49,546 nt of DNA from UBA10205 sp964373815 (GTDB taxonomy: Archaea > Iainarchaeota > Iainarchaeia > Iainarchaeales > Iainarchaeaceae). Numbering within the stretch: the stretch's first letter is position 1; each line of letters begins with the position of its first letter. Positions 1 through 8,600 of this stretch are shown one piece after another. The translations under genes and the position numbers were made by a program. Under the pieces are notes generated by a model that did not search any database, was not told the DNA's origin, and was given only the letters and a program-made list of their open reading frames with translations. The stretch lies in the NCBI GenBank assembly GCA_964373815.1, contig CAYJWI010000007.1, positions 1 to 49,546 of the forward strand, in the 5' to 3' direction.

Positions 1-171
1 GTTCCTGCTCATAACAGCACTGGTAATATCGTTCCTGAGCACTTGATTTTTAGGCTTTTTCTGGCTGTTTCGGAGAGCCTATTTTCCGGCAATGTTTTAG
101 CGGTTGCCGGCGGTGTGCTGTTAGTGGTTTTGCTTGGTGCCGTTTTGTCCCTGCACTTGCGGAAAAAATGA
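1..171 (+). CDS. C-terminal end of a membrane-anchored protein (partial)
   Basis: An open frame enters from the left edge and ends at TGA 169-171; 56 codons are visible. The last 25 or so residues form one strongly hydrophobic segment (VLAVAGGVLLVVLLGAVL) followed by a short basic tail ending RKK. This is the usual look of a C-terminal membrane anchor with a positive cytoplasmic end, so the missing N-terminal part is probably outside the cell. The protein family cannot be told from this fragment. Confidence 0.6.
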   Translation, partial: VPAHNSTGNIVPEHLIFRLFLAVSESLFSGNVLAVAGGVLLVVLLGAVLSLHLRKK

Positions 172-324
172 GCATTTCAGATTGGCAGGGCAATGCAAAG
201 AAGTGTTCATTGCCTGATTCCAGGCATTCTTTACTTTATTCCACAAAATCCCATTAACCTTTCTTTACCAGTACGGCAGCTTTGTACCAGCGCATTTAAG
301 TTCGCGGATTGCTCAAAGATTTTA

Positions 325-415
325 TGGCAGACCACGAAAGTTTTTTAGGCATTTATGGTGGTCTGCTAGATAGCAAACCCTGCAAATTTACGGGATTATT
401 TTCATGGTTTGCTAT
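325..415. repeat. Two-hairpin repeat element, copy 1
   Basis: Two inverted repeats lie side by side. The first pairs GCAGACCAC (327-335) with GTGGTCTGC (358-366), extendable by two pairs, across a 22-base loop. The second pairs ATAGCAAACC (370-379) with GGTTTGCTAT (406-415). A related sequence lies at 15075-15145; the first hairpin and the end motif GGTTTGCTAT are kept in both. In the second copy the left arm of hairpin 1 differs at two positions, but both changes keep pairing as G-U, which suggests an RNA structure. The element ends in the TATA-like box of ahcY. It could be a terminator-like RNA, a small dispersed element or a regulator of ahcY. Confidence 0.6.
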
Positions 416-420
416 ATAAA
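413..420 (+). promoter_or_regulatory. TATA-like box of ahcY
   Basis: The sequence TATATAAA lies about 30 bases before the in-frame TTG 449 and GTG 452 codons. Archaeal TATA boxes usually sit about 25-30 bases before the transcription start, so transcription should begin near 441-449. That excludes the ATG at 404, which lies upstream of the box. Confidence 0.6.
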
Positions 421-448
421 TGGTTCAGGGTTCGATTGTTTGGGTGTT

Positions 449-1699
449 TTGGTGGACTACAAGGTTCGGGACATAAAGCTCGCACCGCAAGGGTTTGGCC
501 AGCTCGAATGGGCGGAATTGCAGATGGAGGCCCTGCTTGAAGTGAGAAAGCGCTTCAAAAAAGAGAAGCCGCTCAAGGGCGAAAAAGTCGGCATGGCCCT
601 GCACGTTACAAAGGAAACAGGCGCGCTTGTGCGCACGCTTGTGGAAGGCGGGGCGAAGGTTGCGATTACAGGCTGCAACCCGTTGAGCACGCAGGACGAC
701 GTCGCTGCGGCGTTGGCACATGAAGGCATAAAGGTTTACGCGAAAAAGGGCGAGACAAAGGAAGAGTACTACGAGTACCTAAACAAGGTGCTCGACTTCG
801 GCCCCACCGCGACCATTGATGATGGCCTTGATTTGGTGACTGAAATCCACACGAAAAGGCCGGAACTGATTCCGCAAATGAAAATCGGCACCGAGGAAAC
901 CACCACCGGGGTCATAAGGCTGCGGGCAATGCAGAAGGATGGCGCGCTCAAATACCCAGTAATCGCGGTTAATGACAACCAGACAAAGCACCTCTTTGAC
1001 AATTATTATGGCACTGGCCAGAGCACGATTGACGGAATCCTGCGTGCAACGAACATACTCTTCGCGGGCAAGGCAGTGGTGGTAATAGGGTACGGCGACT
1101 GTGGGAAAGGCGTTGCCTCACGCGCAAGCGGCCTTGGCTCGAACGTAATCGTGGTGGAAGTGAGCCCTGTGAAGGCCCTGCAGGCGAAGATGGACGGCTA
1201 CTGGGTAATGTCCCTTGAAAAGGCATTGCCGCTCGGGGATGTTTTCATCACAGTGACAGGGAACAAGCACGCTATGCCGCGCAGTGCTTTCCGGCGCATG
1301 AAGCACGGCGCAATCCTTGCGAACTCGGGGCACTTCGATGTGGAAATCGACGTCAAGGGCCTTGAGGAAATGTCTATCAAAAAAAAGAGGATAAGGTGGC
1401 AGCTAGACGAGTACACCCTGCGTGGCGGGAAAAAACTCTACCTCTGCGCCGAAGGGAGGCTCGTGAACCTCGGCGCCGCGGAAGGCCATCCATCAACCGT
1501 GATGTCGCTCAGTTTCTGCGGCCAGGCGCTCGCGCTCGAATACGGACTCAAGCACACGCTCGAAGCCGGCCTGCACGTGCTGCCGCAAAGAATCGATGAG
1601 CAGATTGCAAGGCTCCAGCTGCACGCAATGGGCATCCACATTGGAAAGCTTTCAAAAGAGCAGGAAAAGTACCTCTCGAGCTGGAAAGAGGGGACGTAA
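449..1699 (+). CDS. ahcY: Adenosylhomocysteinase
   Basis: Cleaves S-adenosylhomocysteine to adenosine and homocysteine with tightly bound NAD, clearing the inhibitor left by SAM-dependent methyl transfer; cytoplasmic. The frame carries the family signatures in order: the substrate-domain segment NDNQTKHLFDNYYGTGQST, the NAD-binding GYGDCGKG, then VTGNKHA, ANSGHFDVEID and the C-terminal LALEYG region. Family similarity begins at about YKVRDIKLA. The frame is open from ATG 404, but that codon lies upstream of the TATA-like box 413-420, so a start at TTG 449 or GTG 452 on a leaderless or nearly leaderless message fits better and gives about 416 residues, close to the family norm. The gene stops two bases from the stop of the convergent gene at 1702. 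Confidence 0.96.
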   Translation: MVDYKVRDIKLAPQGFGQLEWAELQMEALLEVRKRFKKEKPLKGEKVGMALHVTKETGALVRTLVEGGAKVAITGCNPLSTQDDVAAALAHEGIKVYAKKGETKEEYYEYLNKVLDFGPTATIDDGLDLVTEIHTKRPELIPQMKIGTEETTTGVIRLRAMQKDGALKYPVIAVNDNQTKHLFDNYYGTGQSTIDGILRATNILFAGKAVVVIGYGDCGKGVASRASGLGSNVIVVEVSPVKALQAKMDGYWVMSLEKALPLGDVFITVTGNKHAMPRSAFRRMKHGAILANSGHFDVEIDVKGLEEMSIKKKRIRWQLDEYTLRGGKKLYLCAEGRLVNLGAAEGHPSTVMSLSFCGQALALEYGLKHTLEAGLHVLPQRIDEQIARLQLHAMGIHIGKLSKEQEKYLSSWKEGT

Positions 1700-1701
1700 T
1701 T

Positions 1702-2022
1702 TTACTTTATTCTTCTGGCCTTTGGGATTGGCTTTTTTGGCTTTGGCCGCCGGCTTTTTCTCTGCATTTGTTTTGCAATCGCCACTCTTGCGGCAAGCCT
1801 GTGCAGCTCCTCGCTGTGTCTCATTAAACCTAAAACATTAACTTTGCCAACCCCCAAAGAAGCCGATAACTTGCCTGCTTGGCTTTGGTGCTTTCGGAAT
1901 TCTCCATTAGCTTGGGTGAGGCTTTTAGGGCCAAGTTTTGGGTTTTTTTTGATGGCCGCTAATTCATTTTTGATAGCCTCTTCCAATAATTTTGGGTTAA
2001 TCCTAGGTTCAAGTTCAGCCAT
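1702..2022 (-). CDS. Small basic helical protein, unknown function
   Basis: 106 residues, not recognised. The sequence is rich in Lys, Arg and Ala, predicted largely helical, and ends in a strongly basic Pro/Lys/Arg tail (RRPKPKKPIPKARR), which suggests contact with nucleic acid or ribosome. A TATA-like box on the minus strand at 2043-2050 is about 25 bases before ATG 2022, fitting a leaderless message. It is convergent with ahcY and divergent from scpA. The segment around residues 60-85 (VNVLGLMRHSEELHRLAARV) loosely resembles the helical core of the three small paralogues at 29232-30271, but this is a by-eye impression. Confidence 0.65.
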   Translation of the reverse strand: MAELEPRINPKLLEEAIKNELAAIKKNPKLGPKSLTQANGEFRKHQSQAGKLSASLGVGKVNVLGLMRHSEELHRLAARVAIAKQMQRKSRRPKPKKPIPKARRIK

Positions 2023-2042
2023 TGTAATAAGAAAAAACAGCT

Positions 2043-2050
2043 TACTATAA
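2043..2050 (-). promoter_or_regulatory. TATA-like box of the 1702-2022 gene
   Basis: The minus strand reads TTTTATAG here, about 25 bases before ATG 2022. There is no clear ribosome-binding site between them, so the message is probably leaderless. Confidence 0.5.
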
Positions 2051-2086
2051 AACCCTTCTTATACATAAAAACGGGCTTGCCACAAA

Positions 2087-2095
2087 CTATATATT
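2087..2095 (+). promoter_or_regulatory. TATA-like box of scpA
   Basis: CTATATATT is centred about 29 bases before the scpA ATG at 2120, as expected for an archaeal promoter with a very short leader. It would drive scpA and the A1-A4 genes that follow. Confidence 0.55.
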
Positions 2096-2119
2096 CCCTC
2101 ATTTACCTATAGATTCTTC

Positions 2120-2962
2120 ATGAAGATTTTGCAGGAAGACGACCTCGAAGAGCTTTCGCAGGCAGGGCAGGCGGAGCCGGGTTCGATTGTGCAGCTGCCG
2201 GAGAACGTAGATTTGGTAGACCTCATAGAGCAGCCTGCGTGGAAAACCATACTAATTGAGCTGGTGAAGACCGAGCGCATGGACCCGTGGGGCATTGACA
2301 TCGCAGAGCTTGCGGCAAAATACCTCGCGAAAATCAATTCGCTCGCAGGCACGGATTTGAGGCTGCCTGCCAACGCAATCCTCGCTTCCGCGATACTTTT
2401 GAAATTCAAGTCGAATGTCCTAAGGCTTAGCGAAATCGAGGACGAGGATGAGTTCCTCGAAAAGCGGAAGCTCATGACCCCGGAAGAGCGCGCCGAATTC
2501 GAGGCCATGCTCCCAGAGCTCAAGAGCATCCGCAAGATAAAGGAAGGGAAGGTTTCGCTGGACGAACTCGTGCTCAGCATCGAGCGCATGCTGCAGAGCG
2601 CGAAGAAGACGAAGGACAAGTCCTTTTTGGGCAGGGAGAGGGCAAAATTCAGCATCCCGCTCTCGGATTTCCAGATAGACAAGGCGATGGAAAAAGTCTA
2701 CAAATTGATAGAGAAGAATGTGGATTCGCAGGGGTTAGTGCTTTTCTCGGACCTGCTGAAGGGCGGCTCATCGAACGAATCCGTTGTGCGCACCTTCATT
2801 CCCTGCCTCTTTCTCACGAACAAGGGCAAAATAAATATGTGGCAGGAAATCTTTTTCGGCGAGATATTCATCAGCATGAACCCACTGGCCAACGGGGCAG
2901 GAGAGGCAAAAGGCGCTGGGGATGCTTCTGCCCATGAGGGGGAATCGCCGGATGCCGAGTGA
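2120..2962 (+). CDS. scpA: Segregation and condensation protein A (kleisin)
   Basis: ScpA is the kleisin subunit that bridges SMC heads in chromosome condensation and works with ScpB. The protein has 280 residues, a usual size. The N-terminal segment VDLVDLIEQPAWKTILIEL and the following MDPWGIDIAELAAKYL and LPANAILASAILLKFKS are the typical kleisin N-terminal helical signature that binds the SMC neck. An acidic middle stretch (EIEDEDEFLEK) and a C-terminal winged-helix-like part with LVLFSDLL follow. A Gly/Ala-rich tail overlaps the next gene (A1) by 11 bases, so the genes are translationally coupled. scpB is not adjacent; it lies at 36795-37355. Confidence 0.93.
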   Translation: MKILQEDDLEELSQAGQAEPGSIVQLPENVDLVDLIEQPAWKTILIELVKTERMDPWGIDIAELAAKYLAKINSLAGTDLRLPANAILASAILLKFKSNVLRLSEIEDEDEFLEKRKLMTPEERAEFEAMLPELKSIRKIKEGKVSLDELVLSIERMLQSAKKTKDKSFLGRERAKFSIPLSDFQIDKAMEKVYKLIEKNVDSQGLVLFSDLLKGGSSNESVVRTFIPCLFLTNKGKINMWQEIFFGEIFISMNPLANGAGEAKGAGDASAHEGESPDAE

Positions 2963-3593
2963 GGATTCCGCGCAGAAGCTGCCGGCGCTTAGGATAAAAT
3001 CTCTTTCTGAATTGAAAGTGCCCCGCGTAAAAATAGTCACCAAAGATGATTATAAAAGAGTTATAAATGAGATTGAACCGCTCCTGACCCAGGCACTGCT
3101 TCTCCATATACATTCCGAAGGGCGAGTGAGCGTGGATGATGTTCACGGAGTTTTCGGGAACTTCTTCAAATCAATAAGGCCGATACAAGAGAGGGCAGAA
3201 GCAATCAGGGAGCAGCTTGGCGCAAAAAAGCCTCCGCCGATCACTGAAAGGCCAGGGTACCACCCGGAAGCGAGGGGAAGAATTGACGCTGCATTCGAAA
3301 AAGCATTGAAAGGCGGCTCGATTGATGCAATTCAATTATACAAAGCCCTTATTGCGCAAAAACACAAAGTGACCTTCGCGGGAGTCATAAACAGGCTGAG
3401 GGTCCTTAAACAAAAAGCGGGGAAAAAAGCTGCACGGCTCGTGATAAAAACAGGGGGCAGAGACAATCTAGCACCCAGGATAAAAAAACCAAAACAGGAC
3501 ACACTGTGGGGAATAACCACGCAAGTTGAGAGAGGGTACGCTGCGCTTGGTCTTCCAAAGCGGCGGTTATGGACAAATAGAAAAATGCGTTGA
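2952..3593 (+). CDS. Family A paralogue A1, two-module helical protein, unknown
   Basis: 213 residues from ATG 2952, chosen because A2, A3 and A6 also begin Met-Pro; an earlier in-frame ATG at 2922 lies deeper inside scpA. Not a family I recognise. The N-terminal module runs from SLSELKVP through PLLTQALLLHIHSEGRVSV to about residue 95. The C-terminal module, about 100-170, ends in VTFAGVINRLRVLKQKAGKK, which looks like a helix-turn-helix or winged-helix unit. A basic tail follows (KRRLWTNRKMR). The same layout is seen in A2 and A3 just downstream. Nucleic-acid binding is plausible from charge and shape but is inference. The gene overlaps scpA and is probably expressed with it. Confidence 0.8.
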   Translation: MPSEDSAQKLPALRIKSLSELKVPRVKIVTKDDYKRVINEIEPLLTQALLLHIHSEGRVSVDDVHGVFGNFFKSIRPIQERAEAIREQLGAKKPPPITERPGYHPEARGRIDAAFEKALKGGSIDAIQLYKALIAQKHKVTFAGVINRLRVLKQKAGKKAARLVIKTGGRDNLAPRIKKPKQDTLWGITTQVERGYAALGLPKRRLWTNRKMR

Positions 3594-3613
3594 ATACTTT
3601 TTGAGGTGGACTC

Positions 3614-4270
3614 ATGCCTGGTGTAAAAGCTACTGATTCTCAAACAATTGCCGCAAATCAGCCTAAGGCAAAGCCGAAACTCTGGGCAAGGTCGCTTGCT
3701 GACTTGAAACTTCAGGCCAAAAGGCCAGTAACAATCAATGAATTCAGGGCGGCTGAACCAATTGTAAGGCCCTTGCTTGAACAGGCAGCCCTTCTGCACA
3801 TAAAATCTCCAGCCAAAGTGACGTTTGAAATGATGCAGACACATTTCAGGCACTTTTTGATTTCCCAAGCGGCAATAAAGCTTGAAATCGCCAGAGTGAG
3901 GTCGGCGGTTGGCGTAAAAGCACCCGCGCCAAGCAAGGTAAGGTTTGGCTATCCGCCAAAATTACGAGCCTTGATAAAAAGGGAATTCGAAAGTGCGATT
4001 TCGAGGGGAGACAAACTCATTAACGCTAGGCGGGTTTTGCAGGCTTTAAAGCGGAATGGTTTTGAGCCGAGTTCAGATGGTGTCAAAGGGCGGCTGGATA
4101 TCCTTAAGCGCGAGGCAGGAAGAAGGGCCAGAGGCATATTGGTAGTCGACAGGGTCCTTGGCCCGAAAAAACCAACACCCACTGCACGTGGGGAATGGAT
4201 GCAGTTTGTAAAAGGGGTGGCTGCTTATGATAAGGCGCAGAACCACCCACAAAGGCACAAGTTTGTATGA
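3614..4270 (+). CDS. Family A paralogue A2, two-module helical protein, unknown
   Basis: 218 residues, starting at ATG 3614 after a good ribosome-binding site (GAGGTGGA). The N-terminal module (SLADLKLQAKRPVT, then PLLEQAALLHIKSPAKVTF) aligns by eye with A1 and A3. The C-terminal module has GVKGRLDILKREAGRRARG, matching the RLRVLKQKAGKKAAR segment of A1. The tail is basic. It lies 20 bases after A1 and 74 before A3, so it is likely in the scpA-A1-A2-A3-A4 operon. Function unknown. Confidence 0.8.
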   Translation: MPGVKATDSQTIAANQPKAKPKLWARSLADLKLQAKRPVTINEFRAAEPIVRPLLEQAALLHIKSPAKVTFEMMQTHFRHFLISQAAIKLEIARVRSAVGVKAPAPSKVRFGYPPKLRALIKREFESAISRGDKLINARRVLQALKRNGFEPSSDGVKGRLDILKREAGRRARGILVVDRVLGPKKPTPTARGEWMQFVKGVAAYDKAQNHPQRHKFV

Positions 4271-4344
4271 TGCAAAAAATAAAAATGGTGAAAGGGGAAT
4301 TTGATTTGGAAACAGAACGTTTTGTACAATTTTGAGGGAAAACT

Positions 4345-4890
4345 ATGCCAGAAGAAACCAAAAAAGAAATTGTGGTAAAATCGCTTGATGAGATAACTGT
4401 CCCGCGCGCACCTGCAACCACCGAAGAATGGACAGCAGTTAGGAACTCACTCATCCCATTGCTGGAAGCGGCTGTAAGGCTTCACATAAAAACCGGCAAA
4501 AGAGGCGCCCCGGCATTCCCCCTCTCAAGGCTGTGGAGTGAAAAATTCAGGGGCTTTTTCAGCGCTGATTTTGTCACCACTACATACAAAAGGCTCTCCG
4601 GCTCGAGCTCTGTCCCGAGAGGCAATAGCGGCGGGGCGAGGAACACCCTTGATGAGAAGACGCTTGCTAAAATAAAGGAGATTTTCCAACGGCTTGCAGC
4701 GGATAAAAGCAAGATAATCGGCGGGGTTCTGACAATTAACGCTATAAAGCTGGTAGCTGAACTCGGAAAGGCTGGGTTTAAACTCAATTCCAGTACTCTG
4801 GTGCACAGGCTCACCAGGCTGCATAAGGAACTGGGGTTCCGGTTCAAGCTCAGCATAACTTCGAAGTATGCAAACAGAGATGGGAACTAA
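4345..4890 (+). CDS. Family A paralogue A3, apparently shortened by a frameshift
   Basis: 181 residues, starting at ATG 4345 after GAGGG. The N-terminal module is clear (VVKSLDEITVPRAPATTEEW, PLLEAAVRLHIKTGK), and the C-terminal module ends LVHRLTRLHKELGFRF. The protein stops soon after this module, while A1, A2, A5 and A6 carry basic tails of 25-60 residues. In the +1 frame from about 4880 an open stretch continues for 32 more codons with a strongly basic composition, so the tail seems to have been lost by a one-base shift near 4880-4888. A sequencing error, a real mutation or programmed shifting are all possible. Function unknown. Confidence 0.75.
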   Translation: MPEETKKEIVVKSLDEITVPRAPATTEEWTAVRNSLIPLLEAAVRLHIKTGKRGAPAFPLSRLWSEKFRGFFSADFVTTTYKRLSGSSSVPRGNSGGARNTLDEKTLAKIKEIFQRLAADKSKIIGGVLTINAIKLVAELGKAGFKLNSSTLVHRLTRLHKELGFRFKLSITSKYANRDGN

Positions 4891-4984
4891 CAGAAGGTTT
4901 AATGAAACGGCAGGCAAATGGCTTGCCGAGCGCGTCGGGCGTACAGGCCCTACCAGGAAATCCAATGCCAGAAGGCCGCGTTGA
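4880..4984 (+). CDS. Displaced C-terminal tail of A3, or a 34-residue separate ORF
   Basis: In the +1 frame relative to A3, ATG 4880 opens a 34-residue frame ending at TGA 4982-4984. It is very basic: it contains NRRFNETAGKWLAERVGR and ends NARRPR. Its place and charge match the C-terminal tails of the other family A proteins (for example FFNRLAKGG and STGRTGVRP in A5). It is best read as the rest of A3 after a frameshift. A genuine short gene overlapping A3 by 11 bases is the alternative. Confidence 0.4.
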   Translation: MGTNRRFNETAGKWLAERVGRTGPTRKSNARRPR

Positions 4985-5033
4985 AAATTTTTGGTGTGGG
5001 AAAACAAGTTTTTTTCGCTTGGGGGTATATTTT

Positions 5034-5546
5034 ATGGATCCAAAGTTGCTGGAAATGTTTACGAGAGAACTCAGGAAAAAACCAAAAAACGTGCCAATTG
5101 TCACGCTTGCCGAAACACTTTACAAAAAACTTAAAGCCAAGGGGGTAATGGTTCCATTTGCGCATATCAATACCACTTTGCAGAGATTAAACAGAAGCAT
5201 GCCTGGCTATGCGGATAACAGGGGGAAAGGCCAGAAAAAGAAGGGGCTTCCTAGCTTGCAGGGATTGGTTTTTGAGGAGTGCGAGGCCGCATTAGCGGGA
5301 AACAGGCCTGTCCAATTCGATGCGCTTGCAAAAAAGGCAAAAGGCCTTTTTGGCGAGAGGGCAAAACCCAAGTCTGTAATGAGTGCCATTTACAGATTCG
5401 GGCAGGAAAGCGGGAAAAAAATAGCCGTTGAAAGAACCCAGAGAAACCCTCTTAGCATTAGGGCGCTTTTCGAAATAAAAAAACGCGTGAAGGACTACAA
5501 GGAACCAGGTTCTACGCTCCACAAATGGCGCAGGCCTAAAGCATGA
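5034..5546 (+). CDS. Family A-related protein A4 with two copies of the C-type module
   Basis: About 170 residues from ATG 5034, which follows GGGGG at a suitable distance. The frame is open further back to 4902, but that part resembles nothing. A4 lacks the N-terminal module of A1-A3. Instead it seems to have two copies of the helix-turn-helix-like unit: residues about 1-60 (LAETLYKKLKAKGVMVPFA, then LQRLNRS) and about 80-140 (FDALAKKAKGLF, SVMSAIYRFGQESGKK). It ends in a basic tail (LHKWRRPKA). It is the last gene before the large surface-protein operon. Function unknown; DNA or RNA binding is possible. Confidence 0.7.
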   Translation: MDPKLLEMFTRELRKKPKNVPIVTLAETLYKKLKAKGVMVPFAHINTTLQRLNRSMPGYADNRGKGQKKKGLPSLQGLVFEECEAALAGNRPVQFDALAKKAKGLFGERAKPKSVMSAIYRFGQESGKKIAVERTQRNPLSIRALFEIKKRVKDYKEPGSTLHKWRRPKA

Positions 5547-5603
5547 GCGTATTGATTTCCGCATATTAGCACATGAGCCGAAAACCCCGGCCCTTTAGTC
5601 ACC

Positions 5604-5617
5604 TTTTTATATTATAA
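5604..5617 (+). promoter_or_regulatory. TATA-like box of the surface-protein operon
   Basis: An AT-rich TATA-like stretch (TTTTATATTATAAA) lies about 55 bases before ATG 5666. Transcription would start near 5635-5640, giving a leader of about 25-30 bases. The ATG at 5618 would be upstream of the message start. Confidence 0.5.
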
Positions 5618-5665
5618 ATGCTAAATAATAAGCAACGAAAAACTGGTTTTGCCGGGCTGTGTTGC

Positions 5666-8600
5666 ATGCTTGAGGACTTTGTCGCGAAGCTTAAAGGCTT
5701 CTATTATTTCTTTGAGGACAGGTATTATGCAATCCTCGACATCCTTGACGAAAAAATCCCTGTCTACCAAGTCGTGGATAGGGTTGACCTGTATGTGCCT
5801 TCCTTCCTCCTGCTCCTTCTACTGCTTTTATTTTCCATGTTCGGAATGCTTGTCGCTTTCGGCGGCGAGGGGGGTTTTCTCGAGCCCATAGCAAAACCCC
5901 TTGCCCCGCTCCTCGACCCTATAAGGGCGTTGTTTGCTGAAGGCGGGCCGCTTGAGCCTGTTGGAAAGTTCATTGCAGGGGTGTTCGACCCTCTGCTAAG
6001 GCTGCTTGGAATAAACCAGGGAACCGCAAGATTCATTGTGCAGGGTGACGGGGGCGAGGCCATCGAAGGCGCGCTGGTAACACTCTCCTCACAGGGCAAG
6101 AGCGAAGCGAAAACAACCGATGCCTTCGGCGAATTCCGGACAACATTTTTTGGCAAAAACGTCAAAGTCGATGCGCAAAAGCAGGGCTATGAAAATTTTT
6201 CAGGCCGGATTGACATCTCGCCGCGCAGGCAGTATTCCATAGAGCTCGCATCTTCGGCTTTTGGGGGGCTGAAAAAGATTTTCTTCGAGCTGCGTGACGA
6301 GCAGAACAACCTCATCCCCGCAACTTCAGATGTCTCAATGGAATTTTCCTGTACTGGCCAGAGGATTGCCCCTGCATCATTTACAAAAAAAGGGAATTAC
6401 CACGCGGTGCTGGTGCAGCAGAGCTGCGGAATTCTCGGCGTGACAATCAACGCCACCGGTTATGAGCAGGCAAGGGAGAACGTGGAGGTTTCATTGCAGG
6501 AAACTGTCGTGAAGGTAGTGCTTTCGAGAAAGCAGCTCTTCGCGGATTTGCGTGCGCTTGTGGTCGACGAAGACAGCGGGGTGGCCATTGAAGGGGTTTC
6601 GCTCACGCTCAAGTCAGGCGGAGTGACCGTGATACAGGCAGGCTCCACAGATGAGACAGGGGTGAAGGTGATTCCGCGCGTGCCGGCGGGCTCGTATTTC
6701 ATCGAAGCCGTACCGGGCGGGGGGAGCGGCTATTCCTTGCAGAGAAGCGATGAGTTCAATGTCGGCGCACTGCAATTCTCCTCGGGCGAGCCTTACGAAA
6801 TCACAATCGCGCTCAAGAGGGCTGATTCCTCGCGGAAATTGCTGGTGAAATTCCTCGACTCTTCCACACAAAACCCTGTCGCTGGCGCCTCCGCAACCCT
6901 CGTAATTGATGGCGGGGTTTCTTCCGTTTCAAAGGACTCTGGCCAGAACGGAAGCGTTGAATTCATCAATCTCCCGGCTACGGGGGAATTCAGGGTCATC
7001 GCAAAGCACCCTGACTATGTCCTCAACGCTTCCCAAGCACTTGAAGTAAGCACCCCTGGTGCACAGAAGACAAACGAAGTAAGGCTAGTGAAGGCCACTT
7101 CCTCGAATTCAGGCTCAGTCGGAATAAAAGTTTCTGACTTCGCTGGCCAGCCCGTCGTGAACGCAAGCACGCTACTTTACCTCAAAAGCATCCCTTTCCC
7201 AGTCTCCTCCGCAAGGACCGGCTCTTCAGGAATCGCGGACCAGAACAACCTTCCTCCAGGGGATTACAACGCTTACGCCGAAAAAAACATTGACGGCATC
7301 GCGTTTTCCAATTCGAGCGGGACAAAAACACTTGCACAGGGGCAGTCGATAATTTTGCCAATCGTGCTTGTGACAACGAGCGGTGAAATTGGGGCACTGG
7401 TTGTCGATTCCGCGGGAAAGCCTGTCGCGGGCGCGAAAGTGAGCTTCATCGACAAGCCCACAGGAAAAAAGCTTGCGGAGGAGCAGACCGACTCCGCGGG
7501 GAAAACCCGGGCAATTTCCCTGCGCGCTGACAAGAGGCCGTTTTTGCGCGTGCAGAAAGCGGGGTATTACACTTTCAATTCATTTGATTACGCAATCCTT
7601 CCGAACTCGAAGCAGACAGTGGCCATTACCCTTGCAAAATCCGAGCCACCCGAATTTAATTCATTCGATATTCAGCTTGTCGAAGTGCTCAAATCAGACA
7701 TGAGGAAGGCGACAAGGATTGAGGACAACAAGGCATATTATTTCAGGTTCAATGTCCTCGCCCCGAGCGCGGCTTTGGCTGCAAGGGCTGTGTTCAGGGC
7801 CGGGCTCGAGCAGAACCTTTCATTGCAAAACGATGTGGTTTCGATAAGGGGAATTTCCTCATCCCTCGGCTCCGCTGTGTATTCCTCGTGCTATACTGCG
7901 GGGAACAATTATGCGGACTGCGATGCAGGCGGCGCACAAAAGGATGCAAAGCAGGCAGTGCTAAGCATGGGGGACATCAACGCAGGCGTTTACGAAGTGC
8001 TGGTGAATGCCTTTGTGAAGGAAGTCGCTGATGCGCAGGAAGATGCCACGAGAATTGAGATGAGGTACGGCGCGAAAGCGACAATACAGGGAAGCGTCGT
8101 AGAAAAGCCCGCTGCGCAGGAGCTCTACTTGTGGAGCCAGCTCCTGAACGATTCTATATGCACGGTTGACTGCGGGCTCGAGTTCGAATTGAGCCTGCAG
8201 GATGAAGGGAAGGAAGTATTCCCATCACCCCTCGCGCTCGAGGAGAGGAAAACCTACACGCTCCTGCAAAACGTGAACTACAAAGTAAAGTACAGGATAG
8301 TGAACAGGAGCGGTGAGAACTTCGAGAATGTCTCGCTCAAAATTTCAAATGACAACCAAGCACTCTCGCTCGCAACGCAGCAGGTGCAAATAGGAAGGCT
8401 CGCGAACGGCTCTTCAGCTGAAGGCGAGTTTTCATTCTCAACGCCGAAAAATACGGAATCTGCCGCCCTCGACCTAAACCTCATGCTCGCAAAGAAGGGC
8501 GAGAGCGCAAGGGTGTTCTTCAAAGTCTCGAACCTCAAGGCAATGCGCATAAGCCTTGCCCCGGATTACCTTGATGCTGGAAAGCCCAACTCAATTCTTG

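Larger units (their letters stand above)
172..448. other. Intergenic region before ahcY
   Basis: About 277 bases without a gene. The left part (172-320) shows nothing recognisable. The right part holds the two-hairpin repeat element (325-415) and the ahcY TATA-like box, described separately. No tRNA or other known RNA was recognised. Confidence 0.6.

Noticed and set aside
352..369. Five-codon frame ATG-GTG-GTC-TGC-TAG found in both repeat copies as a leader peptide
   Set aside because: The frame falls within the conserved hairpin arm, so its conservation is explained by the repeat itself; no ribosome-binding site precedes it.
2107..2682. 191-residue Ser-rich minus-strand frame opposite scpA
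   Set aside because: Low-complexity shadow opposite GAG/GAA-rich scpA codons.
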